Position numbers and translations under genes: made by a program
The notes under the pieces: model-generated
What the model was told of the DNA's origin: nothing
Database searches by the model: none
The model's input: only the letters and a program-made list of their open reading frames with translations
In this document: positions 19,001 to 27,851 of the stretch, one piece after another
Numbering within the stretch: position 1 is the first letter of the stretch
Layout of the letters: every line of letters begins with the position of its first letter
Assembly (NCBI GenBank): GCA_002337125.1
Contig: DDFJ01000004.1
Coordinates: forward strand, 2,407,889 to 2,471,888
Origin: Chitinophagaceae bacterium UBA1931
GTDB taxonomy: Bacteria > Bacteroidota > Bacteroidia > Chitinophagales > Chitinophagaceae
Direction: 5' to 3'
Length of the DNA: 64,000 bases

Positions 19001-19367
19001 TTCTTCCTGTATTGCATACAATGATGGTAAAGGACATTTTACTGTTCGCAAGCTTCCCGATGAAGTGCAGCTTTCTTCTGTTAATGCTGTTTGTATAATC
19101 GATGTCAACAAAGATGGTTATCCTGATATTGTTGCAGCAGGCAACTTCTTTGATTTGCTGCCACAGTTTTGCAGATTAGATGCAAGCTATGGTCATGTGC
19201 TGCTCAACGATAAGAAAGGAGGATATGTAACAATGCCCCTGGCAAAAACGGGTTTGAACTTACCTGGGCAAACAAGAGATATCGTTGCATTTACATACAA
19301 AAAAAGCAATTGCATGCTCTTCCTCGAAAACAACAACTTCCCTGTTCTTTATAAAGTGAAACAATAA
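16062..19367 (+). CDS. FG-GAP/VCBS repeat lipoprotein with ASPIC/UnbV domain (CRTAC1-like), first copy
   Basis: The start at ATG 16062 (MNKNVLFSIAMLVFLFSCKEE) gives a lipoprotein signal with Cys at about residue 18; 1101 residues. Many FG-GAP-type calcium-binding blocks are visible (DLNNDGLPDVFF, DVNADGWLDIYVCNAG, DFDLDGDLDCFM, DVDGDGDIDLVLGN), arranged as beta-propeller blades in two halves. Between them (~ residues 540-600) lies an ASPIC/UnbV domain (GSTIKVYQGTQ ... IGLGKNQADSIEIIWPDRT). The stop overlaps the next gene's ATG by one base (TAATG), so the two are translationally coupled. Related proteins often accompany SusCD pairs in Bacteroidota; the role is unproven, perhaps surface glycan binding. 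Confidence 0.9.
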   Translation: MNKNVLFSIAMLVFLFSCKEEKKNTLFSLQTSTGIDFTNTLKDEKDFNIFTYRNFYNGAGVAVGDLNNDGLPDVFFTANQESNKLYLNKGNFQFEDISAKAGFTAKKQWSTGVVFADVNADGWLDIYVCNAGNMFDPALRKNQLFINNHDLTFTESAAKYGLDNDGYTTHASFFDFDLDGDLDCFMVNNTPIPVNTLNYPNLRDVPCEKWDVADFLKPGGDHLYRNDNGHFTEITKEAGIHGGLISLGLGVTVGDINGDYYPDVYVSNDFFERDYLYINQRNGTFKDEFENRVQHGSLSSMGADMQDINNDGFPDIFTTDMLPADDYRLKANSSFETFDVMNLKQKQGFYNQYTQNALQVNNTKGKFFETAFFSGVAASDWSWGALMFDADNDGLIDIYVCNGIYYDVTDQDFIDFFADEVAQQMVKTGEKEDVNNIINRMPSNPIPNKAFKNTGNLRFKDVGDDWGISKPSFSNGAAYVDLDNDGDLDLVVNNVNQKAMVYRNNSSELKQNNYIAVSLHYQQPNLFAVGSTIKVYQGTQILSREVIPARGFESSVDYKQTIGLGKNQADSIEIIWPDRTVSTIIKPAVNKLHQINYTTSSPKKKNLATDSSGNYLFEQLSSNFDKHTEDEHVDFYFERNIPFMLSTQGPKAAAADVNADGLTDIYIGGARNQPGQLYLQTAAGFIKKETPDFKTFSFNDVTVAFFFDCDGDGDVDLFTGGGGNFASEQSGSFQNQLFVNDGKGNFSLKRGALPVINTNCGAALPLDYDGDGFIDLFVGSRSVPQNYGADPHSFILRNDGKGNFKDVTETVDPQLSQAGMITAAAYEDVNGDGKKELIITGDWMNPEVYELRNKKFEQLKTGLEDYSGWWQTIKAADVDGDGDIDLVLGNLGENFYLHADEQSPSKIWMSDFDQNGIPDKMITRTYEGKDVTVFMKREVTDQVPSLKKLNLKHHEYAKKTIQQLFGDELKKAKVKQVNYASSCIAYNDGKGHFTVRKLPDEVQLSSVNAVCIIDVNKDGYPDIVAAGNFFDLLPQFCRLDASYGHVLLNDKKGGYVTMPLAKTGLNLPGQTRDIVAFTYKKSNCMLFLENNNFPVLYKVKQ

Positions 19368-22300
19368 TGACGGCAGATAAACGATATATTCATTCATTGT
19401 TCCGGAATGCTGCAGCTGTTTCATTGTTGTTGCTGTTGATCTCTTCATGTTCGAAGAAAACAAAAATCGATTCACCTTTTTTTCAATCATTACCGGCTTC
19501 TCAAACAGGATTGAATTTTATTAACCAGATGAAGCCCACACCGGAGTTTAATCTTTTCTCCTACATGTATTATTACAATGGCGCTGGTGTTGGTGCTGCT
19601 GATTTTAATAATGATGGGTTGATTGATTTGTTTTTTTCGGCTAACCAGGGCGACAATAAATTATTCATCAACAAAGGGAGCTTGAAGTTTGAAGATGTTA
19701 CTGCCGCTGCGGGCATTGTGCAGGATAGTGGCTGGAGTACAGGTGTATCAGTAGTCGACATCAATAACGACGGGCTGCTTGATATTTATGTATGCAAGGT
19801 TGGCCATTATAAAACACTGCACAGTAAAAATCAACTGCTGGTTTGCACAGGAATTGGAAAAGATGGGATACCTGTTTATAAAGAGGAAGCAACAGAATAT
19901 GGTCTCGACTTTTCAGGGTTTGGTACGCAGGCTGCCTTTCTTGATTATGATGGTGATGGTGATCTTGACATGTTTATGCTGAACCATTCTGTTAATCACG
20001 ATGGCAATTATGCACCGAGAGAAAACTTCTTGAACACGTATGATTCACTTGCCGGGCAAAAACTTTACAGGAATGATCTTGTAAAAACTTCAGATGGAAA
20101 AACGCTTCATCATTTCACCAATGTTACACAGCCATCCGGAATTCATGGCAGTAAAATTGGTTACGGACTTGGCGTGGTGGTAACTGATATTAATCTTGAT
20201 GGCTGGCCCGACTTATATGTTGGAAATGATTTTCACGAAAATGATTATCTCTACATTAACCAGAAGAACGGAACGTTTGTTGACGAAACTGCCAATTGCT
20301 TAATGCACACCAGCGAATTCAGTATGGGTGTTGATGCGGCAGATGTAACCAATGATGGTTATCCTGAAATTATTTCGATGGATATGCTGCCTTATGATCC
20401 ATACATGATCAGGCGATCATTGGCTGAAGATGATTACACAATTTTTCAAAATAAAATTTCTTACGGATATAATTATCAATATGCACGCAACAACCTGCAA
20501 TGGAACAGGCGTAACGGAATGTTCAGCGAAGTTGCACAATATGCAGGTGTTAATGCAACCGATTGGAGCTGGGCGCCATTGTGGATGGATTTTGATAACG
20601 ACGGATTGAAAGACCTGTTTATTTCAAATGGTATTCCCAAGCGGATGAATGATATTGATTACATCAACTTTGTGTCAAACGATGAAGTGCAGGAAAAGCT
20701 ACGTACAAACAGCATGGGCGAAAAAGAAATGGCACTGGTGAATAAATTTCCTGAAATCAAAATACCCAACCAGTTCTTCAGTAACCACGGCGATTTTAAA
20801 TTTCAGAATGTAACAGACAGTGTGCAGGACAACCTGCCTACTTTTTCCAACGGTTCTGTGTATGCTGATTTTGATAATGACGGTGACCTTGATCTTGTTG
20901 TTAACAATATCAACGATCCGGTACTGTTGTATGAAAATCAAACTTCATTAAAAAAGAAACCTTCTTCTGCTTCAATTAAGTTAATTGGAGATGCAGAAAA
21001 TAAATCAGCCATCGGTTCACAGGTTGTTATTTTTACCGGCAACAGTATACGTACGTACGATAACAATCCTGTTCATGGTTTTCAGTCAAGCATGTTGTTG
21101 CCTATTCACATTGGCCTGGAGAATACAAAAGTTGATTCAGCTTATTTAATATGGCCCGACAGAACCTGTGAAAAAATTGAGTTAGCAGATGGTAAACAGC
21201 TTTCGTTTACTTATAAAAAAGGATTGCCGTTTTTCAATTACAATCTTATTACAGCATTTTATAAAAACACATCTTACCCGGTGCAGGATATTACATCAGC
21301 AACCGGTTTGCAATACATACACAAAGAAAATCTTGTAAACGAATTCAACCGTGAACCATTGATTCCGCACATGAATGCATCGGAAGGACCTGCACTTGCA
21401 GTGGCTGATATTAATCACGATGGATTGGATGATGTGTTTATGGGTTCATCTAAATCTTTTCACAACGCTGTATTTATTCAGCAACCGGGAGGAAAATTTA
21501 TTAAGAAAGAAGAACCTGCATTACTGAAAGATAGTATGGTTGAAAACACCGATGCTGTGTGGGCCGATGTAAACAATGACACACATCCTGATTTGATTAT
21601 CGCATCGGGTGGCAATGAGTATTACGGTCAGGATCATCACCTGCAGCCTTTGTTATACATCAACGATGGGAAAGGAAATCTCATAAAGAAAGAAGATGCA
21701 TTTACAGATGTTTATGCAGTGCAGAGCAGTATTGCCGCAAATGATTTTAACCACGATGGTGCAGTTGATTTGTTTATTGCCGGCAGGGTTGAACCCTGGA
21801 ACTACGGTGCATTTCCCCGTTCTTTTCTTTTGCAAAATGATGGAACGGGTAAGTTTAAAGATGTAACTGCAGCAGTTGCACCTGAACTGCAAAATCCCGG
21901 AATGATTACGCAGGCACAGTGGATCGATATGGATAAAGACGGGAACAAAGACCTGGTTCTTTGTTATGAATGGGGCACTGTGGATGCTTTCATAATACAG
22001 AAAAATCATTTTCAAAAAAAAACAATTATCAGTAAAAACGGCTGGTGGAATTTTGTACTGCCGTTTGATACAGACAATGATGGCGATATTGATTTTGTTG
22101 CTGGCAACTTTGGTCTTAACAGCCGGTTAAAAGCTTCGCAGCAGCAACCTGTTTCGTTATACTTTAACGACTTTGATGGCAACGAACGAAACGAACAGCT
22201 CATCACCTATTTTTTGCAGGGCAAAGAAATTCCATTTGCAACAAAACAGGAACTGGAAAAACAAATGCCTGTGCTGAAGAAGAAATTTTTATATGCTGAA

Positions 22301-22738
22301 GATTTTGCAAAAGCAAAACTGACTGATTTGTTTGGTGCAGATAAGCTGAAGAATGCGAAGAAACTTTCAGCCGATTATTTCAGCAATGCTATTTTCATCA
22401 ACAAAGGAAACATGCAGTTTGAAGTAAGTGAATTACCATGGCAGGTACAGGTAAGTTCGTTCAAATCAGCAGCAGTGATCAATGCCAATGGCGACAATCT
22501 ACCGGACATATTGCTCATGGGTAATTATTACGATTACAATGTTGAAATAGGAAGACAGGATGCCGATTTTGGATCTGTGCTGATTAACAAAGGCAACGGC
22601 CGGTTTGCATATGAACAACTGAACGGACTTGCAGTGAAAGGACAGGTACGCAGAATTGCACCGTTAATGATCAATCATCAGCAGGCATATATACTTGCAA
22701 GAAATAATGATGAATTAAAAGTTATCCGGTTTAACTGA
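19367..22738 (+). CDS. FG-GAP/VCBS repeat lipoprotein with ASPIC/UnbV domain (CRTAC1-like), second copy
   Basis: The 1123-residue paralog of the preceding gene starts inside its stop codon. Lipoprotein signal LLLLISSCSKK has Cys near residue 27. It carries the same architecture: N-terminal propeller (DFNNDGLIDLFFSANQGD, DINNDGLLDIYVCKVG, DYDGDGDLDMFM), a middle ASPIC/UnbV-type domain (GSQVVIFTGNSIRTY ... IGLENTKVDSAYLIWPDRT) and a second propeller (DFNHDGAVDLFIAGR, DTDNDGDIDFVAGNFG). The shared order and tail, including the aligned IFINKGNMQFEVSELPWQV region, show an old tandem duplication. It probably acts with its neighbour and the SusCD pair at the outer membrane. Confidence 0.9.
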   Translation: MTADKRYIHSLFRNAAAVSLLLLLISSCSKKTKIDSPFFQSLPASQTGLNFINQMKPTPEFNLFSYMYYYNGAGVGAADFNNDGLIDLFFSANQGDNKLFINKGSLKFEDVTAAAGIVQDSGWSTGVSVVDINNDGLLDIYVCKVGHYKTLHSKNQLLVCTGIGKDGIPVYKEEATEYGLDFSGFGTQAAFLDYDGDGDLDMFMLNHSVNHDGNYAPRENFLNTYDSLAGQKLYRNDLVKTSDGKTLHHFTNVTQPSGIHGSKIGYGLGVVVTDINLDGWPDLYVGNDFHENDYLYINQKNGTFVDETANCLMHTSEFSMGVDAADVTNDGYPEIISMDMLPYDPYMIRRSLAEDDYTIFQNKISYGYNYQYARNNLQWNRRNGMFSEVAQYAGVNATDWSWAPLWMDFDNDGLKDLFISNGIPKRMNDIDYINFVSNDEVQEKLRTNSMGEKEMALVNKFPEIKIPNQFFSNHGDFKFQNVTDSVQDNLPTFSNGSVYADFDNDGDLDLVVNNINDPVLLYENQTSLKKKPSSASIKLIGDAENKSAIGSQVVIFTGNSIRTYDNNPVHGFQSSMLLPIHIGLENTKVDSAYLIWPDRTCEKIELADGKQLSFTYKKGLPFFNYNLITAFYKNTSYPVQDITSATGLQYIHKENLVNEFNREPLIPHMNASEGPALAVADINHDGLDDVFMGSSKSFHNAVFIQQPGGKFIKKEEPALLKDSMVENTDAVWADVNNDTHPDLIIASGGNEYYGQDHHLQPLLYINDGKGNLIKKEDAFTDVYAVQSSIAANDFNHDGAVDLFIAGRVEPWNYGAFPRSFLLQNDGTGKFKDVTAAVAPELQNPGMITQAQWIDMDKDGNKDLVLCYEWGTVDAFIIQKNHFQKKTIISKNGWWNFVLPFDTDNDGDIDFVAGNFGLNSRLKASQQQPVSLYFNDFDGNERNEQLITYFLQGKEIPFATKQELEKQMPVLKKKFLYAEDFAKAKLTDLFGADKLKNAKKLSADYFSNAIFINKGNMQFEVSELPWQVQVSSFKSAAVINANGDNLPDILLMGNYYDYNVEIGRQDADFGSVLINKGNGRFAYEQLNGLAVKGQVRRIAPLMINHQQAYILARNNDELKVIRFN

Positions 22739-23671
22739 TTAATAAAAGATGGGATAATACAACCGTGTAACCCACTTGCTTGTATCAGTTTCAAGCATAC
22801 GATCTGTTACCAATGACTGAAACGGAATTGCAGGTGATGATTTGCGATGATCAGTTGCGTAATCAGCCATTTGTTTTTCAGCTTCTGCAACAGTGCCAAC
22901 ACCGCCTGTTACTTCACCGGTTAACACATTGCCCAGCACCATCTTTTTCAGTTTAAAATTTTCTGTCTGTGGCAAATCCCATCTTGTAGGAACTGCCACC
23001 ATTACTTCGTATGATGTAGTGCTTGTTTGAAAAACATTCAGCATGGGCGGATTGCTCTGTTCGCCTTTTTGTTGTTTTACATAATCCTTCAATGTATTGA
23101 TCATTGCATAGATATCAGGAGTGGAAGGATAATGATCAAAACTCTTCTTTAATGAAATGAGCGATGAGTCTTTTACTTTTTCCTGTATCACATTCATGCC
23201 GTAAATGTTTTTCTGCTGTTCAAAATAAGGTTTGATGGCAGTAACAAACTGCTGCAATTCTTTTTTGATTTTCATGATCCTGAAATAATCAGCAATGCGT
23301 GCAAACGGATTTGATGAATATTGAAACGTAGCACTCCATCCAAAAAACGCAGAATCCAGTCCAACACCTTGTACAAAAAAATTGGCAGCTGCAGTGTCTG
23401 TTCCATTGATCACTGAGGTTTCAAAACCAGGCAATGTAAGTTTGCCGGGAACAAATTGCAGATCAGCAAAGCTGAAAGCAGAATCATTCAATGCTGTTCC
23501 CGGCCACCATTCCTTCCATTTTTTCTGTGAATGCAGTACACGTATTGCACCATTTTCAGTACAGTTCAGTTGTGCACTGTAACTGAAATTTTCATTTGCA
23601 GGAATCAATGTGTAAACAGCAGTAAGTAATACTGCGGCAATAACTAAAAGAAAGAGAGCAATTTTTTTCAT
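22739..23671 (-). CDS. membrane-anchored SRPBCC/GyrI-like effector-binding domain protein
   Basis: I take the ATG at 23671 (MKKIALFLLVIAAVLLTAVYTLIP), giving 310 residues with one N-terminal transmembrane helix or signal anchor. Residues ~25-165 resemble an SRPBCC/polyketide-cyclase fold (SAQLNCTENGAIRVLHSQKKWKEWWPG). The C-terminal ~130 residues (VFQTSTTSYEVMVAVPTRWDLP ... GGVGTVAEAEKQMADYATDH) resemble the GyrI-like small-molecule-binding domain. The catalytic role is unknown; it may sense or bind a hydrophobic ligand at the membrane. It is divergent from the GH13 gene, with a LacI operator in between. The domain calls are moderate. Confidence 0.65.
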   Translation of the reverse strand: MKKIALFLLVIAAVLLTAVYTLIPANENFSYSAQLNCTENGAIRVLHSQKKWKEWWPGTALNDSAFSFADLQFVPGKLTLPGFETSVINGTDTAAANFFVQGVGLDSAFFGWSATFQYSSNPFARIADYFRIMKIKKELQQFVTAIKPYFEQQKNIYGMNVIQEKVKDSSLISLKKSFDHYPSTPDIYAMINTLKDYVKQQKGEQSNPPMLNVFQTSTTSYEVMVAVPTRWDLPQTENFKLKKMVLGNVLTGEVTGGVGTVAEAEKQMADYATDHRKSSPAIPFQSLVTDRMLETDTSKWVTRLYYPIFY

Positions 23672-23742
23672 ACACAAGCTGTGCGATAAAAATACAGGAA
23701 AGAGCAATAACTGTTTTATGGCAATTTAATTTATTATCAGCC

Positions 23743-23754
23743 GCAAACGTTTGC
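23743..23754. promoter_or_regulatory. LacI operator upstream of the GH13-GH65 pair
   Basis: GCAAACGTTTGC is a perfect 12-bp palindrome centred on CG, 82 bp upstream of the GH13 start and 72 bp upstream of the divergent gene. It is the best-matching LacI-type site in the window. Confidence 0.72.
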
Positions 23755-23835
23755 AAATTATTTTCCTTCTTTTTGAGTGAAGAAGTATTGCTGATTAGTA
23801 ACTAACTTTCCGCAACATTCATTAAAATTCTTGCC

Positions 23836-25605
23836 ATGATAAAATCATTTCCTGCAATTTTATTCTTTCTTATTATGATCAGTTCCTGTAATAATCAACC
23901 GCAAAGCAAAGCAGATGCTTTTAAAGATGTTCCTAACCGTAAGTGGTGGAAGGAAGCTGTGGTTTACCAGTTATATCCACGCAGTTTTAAAGACAGCAAT
24001 GGTGATGGTATTGGCGATTTAAAGGGTATTACCAGCCAGCTTGATTATATAAAAAGTCTTGGAGTGGATGTGGTTTGGCTCAACCCAATCTTTGCTTCAC
24101 CAAATGATGATATGGGTTATGATATCAGCGACTACCGCAATATCATGAAGGAAATGGGAACCATGGAAGATTTTGATGCATTACTCAAAGGCATGCACGA
24201 ACGTGGTTTGAAACTTGTGATGGACCTGGTGGTGAATCACTCAAGTGATGAACACGAATGGTTTAAGCAAAGCCGCAGCAGCCGCACAAATCCTTACCGT
24301 GATTATTATCATTGGTGGCCTGCAGAAAAAGGAAAGCCTGCACACCGCTGGAGTTTCTTTGATGAAAATGCGGATGCATGGCGTTACGATACAGTTACAA
24401 ACAGTTACTACCTGCATTATTTCAGCCGCAAACAGCCCGATCTGAATTGGGAAAATCCAAAACTGCGCAAAGAAATTTTTGATATGATGAAGTTCTGGTT
24501 TGATAAAGGAATTGATGGCTTCCGTATGGATGTGATTCCGTTTATTTCAAAAGACACCACCTTCCCTGAACTTCCAAAAGAATACAATGGCGATTATGTT
24601 GGTTATTATGCAAAAGGTCCGCACCTGCACGATTACCTGCAGGAAATGAACCGTGAAGTGTTAAGTAAGTATGATATTATGACTGTTGGTGAAGGCGCCG
24701 GTGTTCATATTGAAGATGCATTGAAACTTGTTGACGAAGACCGTCACGAACTGCAAACGTTTTATCATTTTGATCATACAGGTTGGGGAAGAAGAAAAGA
24801 CAATGGGAAATATCCTGATCCCAACAACAGGAAATTACCTGAACTGAAAGCAGTGTTCACAAAATGGGACAGTGTGTTTGAAACAAAAGGCTGGGGAACA
24901 GTTTATTTCACCACACACGATCAAAGTCGCATGGTAAGTCGTTTTGGTAACGATAGTGTTTATCGCAACGAATCATCAAAAATGCTCTACACCTTTTTGC
25001 TGAGCATGCGTGCAACACCTTACATCTACCAGGGCGATGAAATCGGGATGACGAATATCCGCTTTTCCAGCATTGAAGATTATAAAGATCTTGAAACAAT
25101 CAACTATTACAATTATCTCAAACGTACCGGTGGTAACCTCCAGGAATTTTTAAATGGACAGAAAGAAGTGGCAAGAGATAACAGCCGCACACCTGTACAA
25201 TGGAATGCAACAGCTAATGCAGGGTTTACAACCGGCACACCATGGCTGAAAGTAAATCCAAACTATACAACCATTAATGCCGAAGCTGCAGAGAAAGATG
25301 AAAACAGCATTTTGCATTATGTACGCAAAATGATTGCCACACGTAAAAGCAATCCTGTGCTGGTGTATGGTAAGTACACATTGCTGGATGCTGCAAATGC
25401 TGAAGTATATGCTTATACCCGTGAACTGAATGGTGAAAAAGTTTTGGTGTTGCTCAGCTTCAGCGATAAAGGCGGAACATTTACACTGCCTGCAGGTATG
25501 AAATTGGGAGATGAACTGATTGGTAATTACAAAGAAAAAGTTGCAGATGCTAATGGAACTGTTCAGTTAAAACCATGGCAGGCTGTTATTGTAAAACTTC
25601 AATAA
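23836..25605 (+). CDS. GH13 alpha-glucosidase, periplasmic/outer-membrane lipoprotein
   Basis: The 589-residue enzyme begins with a lipoprotein signal (LIMISSCNNQPQ, Cys18). The GH13 TIM barrel begins WWKEAVVYQLYPRSFKDSNGDGIGDLKG, the oligo-1,6-/alpha-glucosidase pattern. Catalytic residues are visible: nucleophile Asp232 in GFRMDV, acid/base Glu286 in TVGEG, and transition-state stabiliser Asp362 in TTHDQ. It hydrolyses short alpha-glucosides outside the cytoplasm. GH65 follows 13 bp downstream, in the same operon. A paralogous lipoprotein is encoded at 43091-44848 in the sucrose block. Confidence 0.93.
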   Translation: MIKSFPAILFFLIMISSCNNQPQSKADAFKDVPNRKWWKEAVVYQLYPRSFKDSNGDGIGDLKGITSQLDYIKSLGVDVVWLNPIFASPNDDMGYDISDYRNIMKEMGTMEDFDALLKGMHERGLKLVMDLVVNHSSDEHEWFKQSRSSRTNPYRDYYHWWPAEKGKPAHRWSFFDENADAWRYDTVTNSYYLHYFSRKQPDLNWENPKLRKEIFDMMKFWFDKGIDGFRMDVIPFISKDTTFPELPKEYNGDYVGYYAKGPHLHDYLQEMNREVLSKYDIMTVGEGAGVHIEDALKLVDEDRHELQTFYHFDHTGWGRRKDNGKYPDPNNRKLPELKAVFTKWDSVFETKGWGTVYFTTHDQSRMVSRFGNDSVYRNESSKMLYTFLLSMRATPYIYQGDEIGMTNIRFSSIEDYKDLETINYYNYLKRTGGNLQEFLNGQKEVARDNSRTPVQWNATANAGFTTGTPWLKVNPNYTTINAEAAEKDENSILHYVRKMIATRKSNPVLVYGKYTLLDAANAEVYAYTRELNGEKVLVLLSFSDKGGTFTLPAGMKLGDELIGNYKEKVADANGTVQLKPWQAVIVKLQ

Positions 25606-25618
25606 GAATTTTTTGCAG

Positions 25619-27655
25619 ATGAGAAAATTGCTTGCTTTTTCTATTGCCTGTTTGTTTGTAATGAGCAGCATTGCACAAACAATTGATCCGTGGAAAATAA
25701 CGGCCGATAAAATTGATGCATCTAATTACTACGGCATTACAGTTGCCAATGGTATGATTGGGGTTGTATCATCGCCTGAGCCGTTTAAAGTAAAGGATGT
25801 TGTTCTTGCAGGTGCTTATGATTTGTACGGCAGGGGAAGAGTGAGCAACTTCCTGCGCAGTTTCAACTTCCTGAACATGTATCTTGAAATTGACGGAAGA
25901 AGAATTGATGCAAAATCAGCAACCAATATGAAACAGGTGCTGGATATGCAGCATGCATCATTCACCACCACATTTGATTATGGCAACAAAGCAACTGTAA
26001 CCTATACTTATTATTCATTACGTCATCTGCCTTTTACTGTGCTGATGGATGTAACCATCATCCCCAAACAAAACATCAGCATTACCGGCGCAAGCATTAT
26101 GGAAGCACCTGATGCGTTGAAAGATGTACAGAATTATTACAACGAAATTGATCGTCCGCATACAACTATCAGCCTGCTTACATCAACAGCAAAAAGTCCA
26201 ACGGGTAAACTGCTCATGTGTGCAAGCAATACATTTTTGTTTGATGAAAAACATGGAACTGAACCAAGAGTGATTCATGAAATGTGGGATAACAATGTAC
26301 ACCTGCTCAAGTTCAGCAAAGAACTGAAAGCTGGCGAAGCTTATCGTTTTTCCATTGCAGGTTCAAGCATTACATCGGCACATCATGATGATCCGCTCAA
26401 TGAAGCAGAACGTTTAACCATTTACGCAAAGCTGGAAGGAAGAGAACGTTTGCTGCAGTTTCATCAAAAAGCATGGGATGAATTATGGAAGAGCAGGATT
26501 ATGATTGATGGCGATGAACAAAGTCAGCAGGATGTAAACAGCATGCTTTACCATCTTTACTCATTTACAAGAGAAGGAACTGCATTATCACCTTCACCAA
26601 TGGGCCTGAGCGGACTTGGATATAACGGACATGTTTTTTGGGATACAGAATTATGGATGTATCCTTCCTTGCTCGTTCTTCATCCCGAACTGGCAAAGAG
26701 CATGATTGAATATCGTTTTCAGCGATTGGAAGCTGCAAAGCGAAATGCATTCAGCAAAGGATTTAAAGGTGCAATGTTTCCCTGGGAAAGCGCAGCAACA
26801 GGCGTGGAAGAAACACCGGTATGGGCTTTGAGTGGTCCGTTTGAACATCACATCACTGCCTGCGTTGCCATTGCAGCATGGAATTACTATTGTGTAACGC
26901 AGGATAAAGTTTGGCTCAAAGAAAAAGGTTATCCCATTTTAAGTGCCACTGCCGATTTTTGGGCAAGCCGTGTTGAGCGTAACGGCCCTGGCAAATATGA
27001 AATTAAAAATGTAGTGGCTGCTGATGAGTGGGCTGAGAATGTTGACAACAATGCATTCACCAATGCAGCTGCAAAAGCAAATCTTCAGTTTGCAACCGAA
27101 GCTGCAAAATTGCTGGGCATTGTTCCCGATGCCGACTGGATGAACGTAGCCAATAATATCCCGGTTCTGAAATTTGATGATGGAGTAACCAAAGAACATG
27201 CAGCTTACAACGGTGAGGGCATTAAGCAGGCCGATGTAAACCTGCTGGCATACCCGTTAAAAGAAATTACTGACAAAGCCGCCATTCAGAAAGATCTTGA
27301 ATATTATGAAAAGCGTGTGCCCAACGAAGGAACACCTGCCATGACACAGGCCGTGTTCACCACGCTTTATGCAAGGCTTGGCAATGGCGAAAAAGCATAC
27401 CATTGGTTTAAAGAAGCATACATTCCCAATCTTCTTCCGCCGTTCCGTGTAATTGCTGAAACCAAAGGTGGAACCAATCCTTATTTTGCTACCGGTGCAG
27501 GTGGTATTTTGCAAAGTCTGCTTATGGGTTTTGGCGGTTTGGAAATAACGCCCAAAGGCATTGTGCAGATAAAAACAGCATTGCCCCCCAACTGGAAATC
27601 GGTTACAATAACAGGTGTTGGTACAGAAAAGAAAACGTTTGTAAACAAACGTTGA
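25619..27655 (+). CDS. GH65 family glycoside hydrolase or phosphorylase (secreted)
   Basis: The 678-residue protein (start ATG 25619; signal peptide ending MSSIAQT) has the GH65 order: N-terminal beta-sandwich, helical linker, then an (alpha/alpha)6 barrel. Hallmarks are GLGYNGHVFWDTELWMYPSLL (~ residues 335-355) and VVAADEWAENVDNNAFTN (~ 465-482), whose Glu is the expected general acid. GH65 enzymes act on alpha-glucosides such as trehalose, kojibiose or maltose by inversion, either with phosphate or water. An exported enzyme is more likely a hydrolase (inference). It is the last gene of the GH13-GH65 operon, and its stop lies within a palindrome (27634-27653). Confidence 0.88.
   Translation: MRKLLAFSIACLFVMSSIAQTIDPWKITADKIDASNYYGITVANGMIGVVSSPEPFKVKDVVLAGAYDLYGRGRVSNFLRSFNFLNMYLEIDGRRIDAKSATNMKQVLDMQHASFTTTFDYGNKATVTYTYYSLRHLPFTVLMDVTIIPKQNISITGASIMEAPDALKDVQNYYNEIDRPHTTISLLTSTAKSPTGKLLMCASNTFLFDEKHGTEPRVIHEMWDNNVHLLKFSKELKAGEAYRFSIAGSSITSAHHDDPLNEAERLTIYAKLEGRERLLQFHQKAWDELWKSRIMIDGDEQSQQDVNSMLYHLYSFTREGTALSPSPMGLSGLGYNGHVFWDTELWMYPSLLVLHPELAKSMIEYRFQRLEAAKRNAFSKGFKGAMFPWESAATGVEETPVWALSGPFEHHITACVAIAAWNYYCVTQDKVWLKEKGYPILSATADFWASRVERNGPGKYEIKNVVAADEWAENVDNNAFTNAAAKANLQFATEAAKLLGIVPDADWMNVANNIPVLKFDDGVTKEHAAYNGEGIKQADVNLLAYPLKEITDKAAIQKDLEYYEKRVPNEGTPAMTQAVFTTLYARLGNGEKAYHWFKEAYIPNLLPPFRVIAETKGGTNPYFATGAGGILQSLLMGFGGLEITPKGIVQIKTALPPNWKSVTITGVGTEKKTFVNKR
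27634..27653. repeat. palindrome spanning the GH65 3' end
   Basis: AACGTTTG (27634-27641), four-base TAAA, CAAACGTT (27646-27653) make an 8-bp inverted repeat that runs into the stop codon. Each arm resembles a half of the LacI-type site seen elsewhere. No T tract follows, so it is not a normal terminator. Confidence 0.5.
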
Positions 27656-27699
27656 TGAAATGATTGTGTGACCGGATTCTGAATAAACCTGAACAGTGG

Positions 27700-27718
27700 T
27701 TGCGTCGCACACTTCATC
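27700..27718 (-). repeat. short dispersed repeat fragment
   Basis: The 19 bases here are the exact reverse complement of GATGAAGTGTGCGACGCAA at 62401-62419, which lies inside a larger intergenic repeat. This is a partial copy in the gap after the GH65 gene. Confidence 0.6.
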
Positions 27719-27764
27719 AGCGGGTTAATTATTGAGCTGATTTCGGGAAACCAAGTTTTCCATC

Positions 27765-27776
27765 TCAAACGTTTGC
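27765..27776. promoter_or_regulatory. putative LacI operator upstream of the haloperoxidase block
   Basis: TCAAACGTTTGC keeps 11 of 12 positions of the palindrome at 23743. It lies 76-87 bp before the chosen start of the next gene, so it may place the following block under the same LacI regulator. Confidence 0.55.
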
Positions 27777-27851
27777 AATTTCAGCTAATTCAAATCCGTT
27801 TGCCTGCAGTTGCAATATTCATTATCTTTCAGTACCAAAACGATTGCTGAA

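Noticed and set aside
16062..22738. The two FG-GAP genes as one broken gene
   Set aside because: Each has its own lipoprotein signal and full domain set; the one-base overlap is normal coupling.
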